Of a stretch of 64,000 bases of DNA, positions 58,301-64,000 are shown in pieces. Both the position numbers and the translations under genes were made by a program. A model generated the notes under the pieces. The model worked only from the letters and a program-made list of their open reading frames with translations, made no database searches and had not been told where the DNA came from. The stretch is taken from assembly GCA_964428355.1 (NCBI GenBank), contig CAYRYU010000027.1:10170-74169 (forward strand), given 5' to 3'. Source of the DNA: CAYRYU01 sp964428355 (GTDB taxonomy: Bacteria; Muiribacteriota; Ozemobacteria; Ozemobacterales; Ozemobacteraceae). Each line of letters begins with the position of its first letter. Position 1 is the stretch's first letter.

Positions 58301-59813
58301 CGGGTGGCGGTGGCGGAGGTTCCGCCGGTTGCGGTGTGGGAGGACGAAAAAGGTTTGTCAGGAGGAAATACCCCGGGTAGAAATTGCATTCGCTCGTGGC
58401 TTCCTGGATGACCGACTTCTCCTTCCCGGTTTCCCAGATGTGGAGATAGCCCTCCTGAAGATCAAAACCCTGGATTCTGGTGAAGGGGATGACGATGGGT
58501 TCCTTTTTCCCGCCGAAAAATCCGGTCGGGGTAAACTCCAGCGCTTCGGGCAAAAACCGGAGGTGGGCGGTCCAGGAAACGGGCTTTCCCTCCGCTAGGA
58601 TCCCGGCCATTCGTCTCCCAACGAGACCTGCGATATGGTCTTTGAGGTTGTACAGGTCGGCATCGACATTCTGGACTGTGGCATTGTACTTTATCCGGAG
58701 ATCGGTTCTGATCGTTCCGGGGTCGAAATCGAGGGCGATGTTGGTTCCCGAGTAGACGCCGTTCACGAACATCCGTGTCGCGGAGAAGGTGAACTTCTCT
58801 ACGTCGATATAGGGAAGCTTCCGTTCGGAGAACATCCCGACCTGTCGGACGCCGTATTCATGGCAAGCGAACCGCCAGACCATGGAGTTCCACCCGAGCA
58901 TTCCCAGGACCAATCCAACCCCGATCAGGATTCCCCCGGTCGCCCAGTTGTCGGTGAATCCGGAGAATGCTCCTCCAACAATGAACCCGATGCTAAGCAG
59001 AAGAAGGAAAAGTCCAACTCCTTTCGATCCCTTTCTCTGGAAAAGAACCTTCCCGAGACCGTCTAGATGAGGGTCATGGTCCTTGTCCTCGTCTTTCGGA
59101 AGCATTTCGGAAAGGAGCCCGTGCATCAGTGGGGCGTTGCGGCCACCGGCCGGGATCTTGAAGACGGGTTCCTCGGTTTTCTTTTCCCAGACGCAGAGAG
59201 AGTCATCGAAGATGCCCACCGAAGCGATCTCGGAAAGAGAAAGAGTCTTCTGCGTCCCTCCATCCTTGAATGTCAAGCCACGGGAATCGAGTTTCCATGT
59301 GTCGGAGACCAGTGAACCGTTCTTGGTGAAGAAATCACGGTACTTCGAGAGAAGAGGGTTGTAGAGCCTGTCGAACAGGGCCTGGAGTGGGGACTCCTCT
59401 TGGATTCCAGATGTGGTCTCCAGATGGAGGGTGGCTGGGATTCCCTTTCCATGCGTCCAAAGCCCGAGTTTTCTCGTAATCGAAACGGGGTCGCCCTGTG
59501 AATAATCGATCTTTACCTCGAACCCGAGGCTCCCGATGGCGTCATCGGGGATGAGATACTGGCCCTTCCAATCCTTGACCGTGATCTTTCCTTCTTCGAT
59601 CGTCAGCCATTTCCAGCCACGTTGGATGTTGATTCCCACGCCGATCGTGGCGGCAACGGCGCACCAGCCGATCGCCATGAAGATCGTCCGGACCTCGGCA
59701 TCCTTGAGGGGATCGAGAAACGTGGCGAATCCGAGAAAGCCGACCGATATCAGGACGGGGATATAGAAGGTCCAGCTCCGGAAGGTTTTTCCAGCCAGAA
59801 TCCCTGTTTCCAT
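58293..59813 (-). CDS. Membrane protein of unknown function with two helix pairs
   Basis: 506 residues from ATG 59813 (GGAGAGG upstream); a much longer upstream frame overlaps the response regulator and is not coding by style. Two helix pairs (about 13-60 and 225-275) each precede a beta-rich cytoplasmic part (WLTIEEGKITVKDWKGQYLI and FACHEYGVRQVGMFSERKLPYI), like PH-domain-type membrane proteins with b-strand rich modules. A Pro-rich tail (PTPQPAEPPPPPPEA) ends it. No family is recognised. It has its own promoter. Confidence 0.75.
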   Translation of the reverse strand: METGILAGKTFRSWTFYIPVLISVGFLGFATFLDPLKDAEVRTIFMAIGWCAVAATIGVGINIQRGWKWLTIEEGKITVKDWKGQYLIPDDAIGSLGFEVKIDYSQGDPVSITRKLGLWTHGKGIPATLHLETTSGIQEESPLQALFDRLYNPLLSKYRDFFTKNGSLVSDTWKLDSRGLTFKDGGTQKTLSLSEIASVGIFDDSLCVWEKKTEEPVFKIPAGGRNAPLMHGLLSEMLPKDEDKDHDPHLDGLGKVLFQRKGSKGVGLFLLLLSIGFIVGGAFSGFTDNWATGGILIGVGLVLGMLGWNSMVWRFACHEYGVRQVGMFSERKLPYIDVEKFTFSATRMFVNGVYSGTNIALDFDPGTIRTDLRIKYNATVQNVDADLYNLKDHIAGLVGRRMAGILAEGKPVSWTAHLRFLPEALEFTPTGFFGGKKEPIVIPFTRIQGFDLQEGYLHIWETGKEKSVIQEATSECNFYPGYFLLTNLFRPPTPQPAEPPPPPPEA

Positions 59814-59849
59814 GCGTTTCCTCTCCAGGAAGCGGAATTTGCCCCCTTG

Positions 59850-59878
59850 ATTGTATGACAGTTCCCCTCTTTCTTCAA
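59850..59878 (-). promoter_or_regulatory. Promoter of the unknown membrane protein gene
   Basis: On the minus strand TTGAAG (59878 to 59873), a 17-base spacer and TACAAT (59855 to 59850). It is 37 bases before the ATG at 59813. Confidence 0.75.
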
Positions 59879-59967
59879 CCCGCGAAGGTGGGAAGGTGAA
59901 AACCGTTCCGATCTGTGCTAGAGTTATGGGGACGGCTGAGCCGAATTCCAGGAAGAGGACCGGTAAA

Positions 59968-60384
59968 ATGTGGAAAATCCTGATAGTCGATGATGACCCC
60001 CTGAACCGCAAACTTCTTGAGGAAATCCTGAAAGAGAGGGCGGAGACGAGGTCTGTCGCCAGCGGAACCGAAGCTGTCATCGTTTTCTCGGAATTGTACT
60101 CGACCGGCTCCCCGTTCGACCTCATCCTCCTTGATATCGCCATGCCCGACATGAACGGGATCGACGTTTTGAAAAAGATCCGGGCACTCGAGGAAAAGGA
60201 AGGGGTCAGATTCGGTCACGGGATTCCCGTCATCATGGTTACCGCCTACAAGGAACCCTTCATGGAATCCTTCAGGGGGGGAGCGGATGATTATATCCTC
60301 AAACCCTTCGACGGAGAGGCCCTGTGGGGAAAAATCCAGGCAAAACTCTCAGTTCCTCGGAGGGGTGGAAAGGTCAAGAACTAG
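59968..60384 (+). CDS. Stand-alone response regulator receiver (CheY/Spo0F-like)
   Basis: 138 residues from ATG 59968. A single REC domain: LIVDDDPLNRKLL with the acidic pair, the phosphorylatable Asp in LILLDIAMPDMNGID, MVTAYKE and LKPFDG for the Thr and Lys. No output domain. Its 3' end overlaps the convergent hybrid kinase by 36 bases. It may take phosphate from that kinase or from other kinases in the window, acting as a shuttle or a motor-type effector. Confidence 0.92.
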   Translation: MWKILIVDDDPLNRKLLEEILKERAETRSVASGTEAVIVFSELYSTGSPFDLILLDIAMPDMNGIDVLKKIRALEEKEGVRFGHGIPVIMVTAYKEPFMESFRGGADDYILKPFDGEALWGKIQAKLSVPRRGGKVKN

Positions 60385-62562
60385 TCTAAGGATCGTTTCC
60401 GGATCATAGGGCTTGGAAAGATATGCATCCATACCCGCCTCGAGGCACCGTTCCCTGTCACCCTTCATGGCCATTGCCGTAACGGCGGCAATTGGAACGT
60501 GTTTCCCCTTGCCCTCTGATTGCCGGATGAGCCGGGTGGCTTCGATTCCGTCGATTACAGGCATCTGGAGATCCATCAACACCAGATCGAACTGCTCCGA
60601 GGTGCATTTTTCCAGGGCTTCCTGCCCGTTGGCTGCGAACTGGACCAGGCAGCCTCCCTCCTCGAGGATTCCTGCGAGAAGTTTCCGGCCTTCCGCGTCG
60701 TCATCGGCGACGAGGACCCTCTTTCCCCCGAGGGCCGCGATCGGAATGTCCCCAGACTTGGTTTCCAAATCGGGATCTTGTGTGGCGGAAGGGCTGGATT
60801 CATCGAGCTGAAGGGGGATCATGAAAAAGAACACCGATCCCTCTCCTTGTTTGCTGCTCACCCCGATCACACCCCCCATCATTTCCACGAGGTGCTTCGA
60901 GATCGCCAATCCCAACCCCGAGCCCCCGAACTTCTTCGTGGAACTGGAATCGACCTGGGTGAACTTCCGGAAAAGCCGATCGATGTCCTGCGGGGGAATT
61001 CCCACCCCGGTGTCCGCGACGCGGATCTTAAGCCGCGCTGAGCGGCCCTCCCCACGTTCCAAGACAACCTGCAGTCCTACCGTTCCCTTTTCCGTGAACT
61101 TGATAGCGTTCCCGACGAGGTTTGTCAGGATCTGGCGGATCCTTGCCTGGTCCCCCACGAGCCGGGTCGAGGTGTGGAATTCCGTTTCCAGGGCCAACAG
61201 GATCCGTTTCTCATCGGCCTTGGGCCGCAGAAGATAGACCAGCTCCTCGACCAGGGTCGAGATGTCGAAGGGTGAGAGATTCAGGGAGAGTTTTCCGGCT
61301 TCGATCTTTGACAGGTCGAGGATATCCTCGATGAGTTGCAGCAACCTTGTCCCTGCAGTGTTCACGGTCTTGGCGTAGTCCCTTTGCTTGGTGTTGAGAT
61401 CGGATTTCAGGAGGAGGCTGGTGAAACCCAGGATTGCGTTCATCGGGGTCCGGATTTCGTGGCTGGTGTTTGCCAGAAATTCGCTTTTCGCCCTGTTTGC
61501 CGCTACCGCCTCCTCCTTCGCCTTGAGGAACTCGGCCTGGGCCGCCCGTCTTGCCTCGTTCTCTTCCGCCAGCGACTTGTTGGCGCGGTCGAGGTCCTGC
61601 GTCCTTTCCTTCACCTTCAGCTCCAGTTCCTCGTTGGCCTTTCTCATGAACTCTTCCATCCGCTTCCGTTCCGTCACATCGTTCAGGATTGCGAGAACCC
61701 GGCGCTTTTCCGTCGAGCCGGTTTCCTTGATCACGACAGGGACCAGCGTGACCTGCAGGAAGAGCGTCTTTCCGGCTGCGGTGGTGACCGAAATGTCGAA
61801 CGGCTTGGGTTGTCCACTCGCGAGGGTTTCCCATGCCTTCTTGAACAGGGTTCGGTCATCCTCCGGGAGGAAGTCCCAGATCTGCTTTCCGAGCATCTGG
61901 TTTTCCACCGCGTTGAAGATTTCACAGCCCGCGGGGTTGATCGACAGGATCTCCCCTTTTTCCGTCAGCAGGCTGATCCAGTTGGGGGACTGCTCGACGA
62001 CCGTTCGGTAACGGGTTTCCGCATTTGCGATCATCAGGGTTGAGGTGTCGAGGCGGTCAGTCAGCGTTCTCTGGAGGGCTTCGGTGGTCCGTCGGTATCG
62101 GCTCAGGTCATGAAACATCGCGAAAAAGCCGGACCTGCTGCCGTCTGGGGAGCTCCAGGGATGGAAAAATGCCCCCAGGGTCAGGTTCCGGCCCATCGAC
62201 GTGGTGAAATCGATCTCCAGTGTCGAACCCATCCCCTTGCGGAGATTTTCCAGGACTCTGGCGATTTCGGGCTTGCTCTGGCTGGTTTCGAAAAGGTTGA
62301 GGATGTTGAACCCCCGGATCTGTTCCTCTGTGGTTCTCAGGAGTTCCTGGCCGGGGCCATTGATGGTCTGGATGTTCCCCGAGCTGTCAAAAAGGCTGAC
62401 CCAGGCGGGGGAGGAGTCCGCCATCGAACGGAACAGCTGGTCAGCCGATTCCCCCGTTTCGGAGGTGGGCTCCTTCCTTCGGAATGTGAGTATGTAGAGG
62501 TATCCGATGAGAATTCCAAGGGCGAGTGAGCCAACGATCACTAGCAGCAGATCGAACCTCAT
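60349..62562 (-). CDS. Hybrid sensor histidine kinase (TM-PAS-PAS-HisKA-HATPase-REC)
   Basis: 737 residues. One N-terminal membrane helix (about 5-25), PAS 1 (about 40-160, SSPAWVSLFDSSGNIQTING), PAS 2 (about 180-300, QSPNWISLLTEKGEILSINPAG), a coiled coil, a HisKA helix FLANTSHEIRTPMNAILGF with His368, HATPase (about 475-590, GSGLGLAISKHLVEMMGG) and a C-terminal receiver (about 610-730, VLVADDDAEGRKLL; DLVLMDLQMPVIDG; LSKPYDP). It is ArcB/BarA-like in order but lacks an Hpt domain, so a separate phosphotransfer protein is expected. ATG 62562 overlaps the MFS stop (ATGA), which links the two in one transcript. Confidence 0.95.
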   Translation of the reverse strand: MRFDLLLVIVGSLALGILIGYLYILTFRRKEPTSETGESADQLFRSMADSSPAWVSLFDSSGNIQTINGPGQELLRTTEEQIRGFNILNLFETSQSKPEIARVLENLRKGMGSTLEIDFTTSMGRNLTLGAFFHPWSSPDGSRSGFFAMFHDLSRYRRTTEALQRTLTDRLDTSTLMIANAETRYRTVVEQSPNWISLLTEKGEILSINPAGCEIFNAVENQMLGKQIWDFLPEDDRTLFKKAWETLASGQPKPFDISVTTAAGKTLFLQVTLVPVVIKETGSTEKRRVLAILNDVTERKRMEEFMRKANEELELKVKERTQDLDRANKSLAEENEARRAAQAEFLKAKEEAVAANRAKSEFLANTSHEIRTPMNAILGFTSLLLKSDLNTKQRDYAKTVNTAGTRLLQLIEDILDLSKIEAGKLSLNLSPFDISTLVEELVYLLRPKADEKRILLALETEFHTSTRLVGDQARIRQILTNLVGNAIKFTEKGTVGLQVVLERGEGRSARLKIRVADTGVGIPPQDIDRLFRKFTQVDSSSTKKFGGSGLGLAISKHLVEMMGGVIGVSSKQGEGSVFFFMIPLQLDESSPSATQDPDLETKSGDIPIAALGGKRVLVADDDAEGRKLLAGILEEGGCLVQFAANGQEALEKCTSEQFDLVLMDLQMPVIDGIEATRLIRQSEGKGKHVPIAAVTAMAMKGDRERCLEAGMDAYLSKPYDPETILRLVLDLSTPPRN

Positions 62563-63896
62563 CTTGAGCCTCCCTGGATTGCTGGGGTGACATCCCCCAC
62601 TTCATCGAGAGTCGCGTCGGAGGAGCGAAGTCCTGTTGCTTCCACGCTCACCGCACGGGCATACCGGGAGGAGCGACGGCAAAGAAAGAAAACCAGGGAC
62701 CCCAGGGCGGTCAGGAGGCCGAAGATCGCGAGCGCCCACGTCGTTCCGATTTGCTTGGCGAGAAAACCCAGCACAAGGCTTCCGATGGGGGTCATCCCAA
62801 CGAAACTCATCATGTACAGGCTCATCACCCTCCCCCGCTTGTCGTCGTCAACCGCGGTCTGGAGGACGGTGTTCCCCGCCGACCACCCGCTGACCATGCA
62901 GTACCCGTTGAAAACCATCAGGACGACCGACAGCCAGATGTTCGTGGAAAAGGCGAAGAGCGCGAGCCCGATTCCAAAAAGTCCGAAAGAAAGCGGAATG
63001 ATCTCTTCCAGCCCCGAAAGGTTTCTTCGCGCAGCGAGGGTCAGGGCGGCGGCCAGCGCTCCCACGCCCATCGAACTCAGCAGGAAGCCCAGGGTGTCCG
63101 GGCCTCCCTGAAGGGTATCCTTGGCAACGACCGGCATGAGAACCATGTACGACATCCCGATGAGACTTGCGAACGAAAGGAGGAAAAGGGTGGGGCCAAT
63201 CTTGCCATGCCGGGATGCATAGGTCAACCCCTCCTTCATCTCATGGAGCACGGCCGCCTTCCGGGGTGCGTGTTCTTCTCGCAGCGAAAGCGTTGCCAGG
63301 ACTCCGATTACCGGGAGAAAGGAGAGGGCGTTGAGCAGGAAGCAGAAGCCCTCTCCGACGAGGTTTATCGCGACCCCGGCAATCGAGGGACCGATCAGCC
63401 GGGCCGAGTTGAACAACGACGAGTTGAGGGCGATCGCATTCACCAGGTCCTCTTTCTTTTCGACGAGGCTCGAGACCAGGGAATGTCGCCCGGGCATGTC
63501 GAAAGCATTGGTCAGCCCCAGAAAGACGCTCAGGAGGACGACATGCCAGAACTCCACGTTTCCGTACAAAGTGAGAAGTCCCAGAAGGAGAGCCTGGATT
63601 GTCGCCAGGATCTGCGTCAGCAGGATCGTGCGTTTCAGGGAAAAATGATCTAGGAAGACACCCGCCAGGGGCATCAGGAGAAAGGCCGAAAACTGGTTCG
63701 CGAACTCCGTGATCCCGAGCGCGAGAGGGGACCCTGTTAGCCGGTAAACCAACCAACCCATGGCAGTTTTTTGCATCCAGGTCCCGATAAGGGAGAAACT
63801 GTTGGCGAAAAAGAAACGCCGGTAGTTCCGGCTTCCGAGCGCACGGAAAGAATGCTTCACCCGGGGAAAAAGGACGAAAAGACCCGCCTCGCTCAT
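62559..63896 (-). CDS. MFS transporter (MFS_3/EntS-like exporter family)
   Basis: 445 residues with 12 membrane helices. Family blocks: FRALGSRNYRRFFFANSFSLIGTWMQKTA at the start, LGLTNAFDMPGRHSLVSSLVEKKEDLVNAIALNSSLFNSARLIGPSIAG in helix 4-5, and DDDKRGRVMSLYMMSFVGMTPIGSLVLGFLA late. These are marks of the MFS_3 group that includes the enterobactin exporter EntS. Substrate unknown. It is coupled to the hybrid kinase downstream. The start is preceded by a short coding tail in an ATGA overlap. Confidence 0.93.
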   Translation of the reverse strand: MSEAGLFVLFPRVKHSFRALGSRNYRRFFFANSFSLIGTWMQKTAMGWLVYRLTGSPLALGITEFANQFSAFLLMPLAGVFLDHFSLKRTILLTQILATIQALLLGLLTLYGNVEFWHVVLLSVFLGLTNAFDMPGRHSLVSSLVEKKEDLVNAIALNSSLFNSARLIGPSIAGVAINLVGEGFCFLLNALSFLPVIGVLATLSLREEHAPRKAAVLHEMKEGLTYASRHGKIGPTLFLLSFASLIGMSYMVLMPVVAKDTLQGGPDTLGFLLSSMGVGALAAALTLAARRNLSGLEEIIPLSFGLFGIGLALFAFSTNIWLSVVLMVFNGYCMVSGWSAGNTVLQTAVDDDKRGRVMSLYMMSFVGMTPIGSLVLGFLAKQIGTTWALAIFGLLTALGSLVFFLCRRSSRYARAVSVEATGLRSSDATLDEVGDVTPAIQGGSR

Positions 63897-64000
63897 TGCC
63901 GCGTGAACCTGGCCGAGCGCATTTCGAAATGGCTCTGATGCTCAAACTCCGCCGGAGGATCTCCCGCGGGGTCTTGGAAAAGATTCATAACACCCCTGCC
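63893..64000 (-). CDS. Short frame at the right edge: 31-aa protein or tail of a longer gene
   Basis: On the minus strand a frame opens past the window end and closes with TGA at 63895-63893, overlapping the MFS start as ATGA. From an internal ATG at 63988 (AGGGG a few bases upstream) it reads MNLFQDPAGDPPAEFEHQSH and 11 more residues. It could be a short leader protein or the C-terminus of a gene outside the window; no family is recognised. Confidence 0.4.
   Translation of the reverse strand, partial: GRGVMNLFQDPAGDPPAEFEHQSHFEMRSARFTRQ

Noticed and set aside
59851..60152. Long minus-strand extension of the unknown membrane protein (to 60152)
   Set aside because: It runs antisense across the response regulator and the promoter at 59850-59878; ATG 59813 has GGAGAGG and starts just before the first helix.

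Overview
The window reads as one continuous stretch of chromosome from a Gram-negative bacterium of fairly high G+C (about 58-60 percent by eye). It has dense, mostly co-directional gene strings with many ATGA or TGATG start/stop overlaps. I see no rRNA, tRNA, CRISPR array, insertion sequence, integrase or phage gene. A LolA-like carrier, an O-antigen-ligase-like protein, lipoproteins and many TPR and low-complexity secreted proteins point to a diderm. The rny-ymdB pair and a YvyF-like protein are better known from Firmicutes. Together this suggests a deep-branching, poorly cultured diderm phylum. A Riflebacteria/Ozemobacteria-like lineage is only my guess; no marker in the window settles it.

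Layout. 1-8.4 kb: end of a PgeF/YfiH enzyme, pdxJ, an FN3-repeat lipoprotein, a double-parvulin chaperone, rny, ymdB and a convergent thioredoxin. 8.4-19.2 kb: a seven-gene string on one promoter: unknown protein, LolA-like carrier, NucS-like nuclease homologue lacking its motif lysine, large TPR membrane protein, two histidine kinases and an NtrC-type sigma-54 activator. 19.2-27.5 kb (minus): secreted protein with two HExxH motifs, an orphan kinase, an O-antigen-ligase/TPR fusion, a DUF192 lipoprotein and ptsI. 27.5-34.9 kb: surE and an omega-amidase-like nitrilase, a huge low-complexity secreted protein, a YvyF-like zinc protein and a coiled-coil/zinc-ribbon/TPR protein. 34.9-41.3 kb: valS-tyrS-thrS plus two small genes. 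41.3-45.7 kb: TPR membrane protein and a class III nucleotide cyclase. 45.9-53.5 kb: a Pel-type exopolysaccharide block (pelD-pelE-pelF-pelG) facing a DUF2194 deacetylase-like gene. 53.5-64 kb: PilB/GspE-type ATPase, a protein joining a RiPP-leader-like N-terminus to a GspG-like domain, a degenerate CPBP protease homologue, hemerythrin, an unknown membrane protein, a stand-alone receiver, a hybrid kinase and an MFS exporter.

The genes suggest an organism with heavy signalling (five histidine kinases or kinase-like sensors, two response regulators, one cyclase and one c-di-GMP receptor) and much envelope and surface biology. In the Pel block, PelD would be the c-di-GMP receptor, PelE its scaffold, PelF the glycosyltransferase and PelG the flippase. 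The DUF2194 protein may supply the deacetylase activity normally given by PelA. No pelA, pelB or pelC is visible.

The most unusual items are the degenerate-GGDEF PelD with an intact I-site, the leader-like/pseudopilin-like fusion, the double-HExxH protein, the nuclease homologue lacking its motif lysine, and several palindromic or tandem intergenic repeats.
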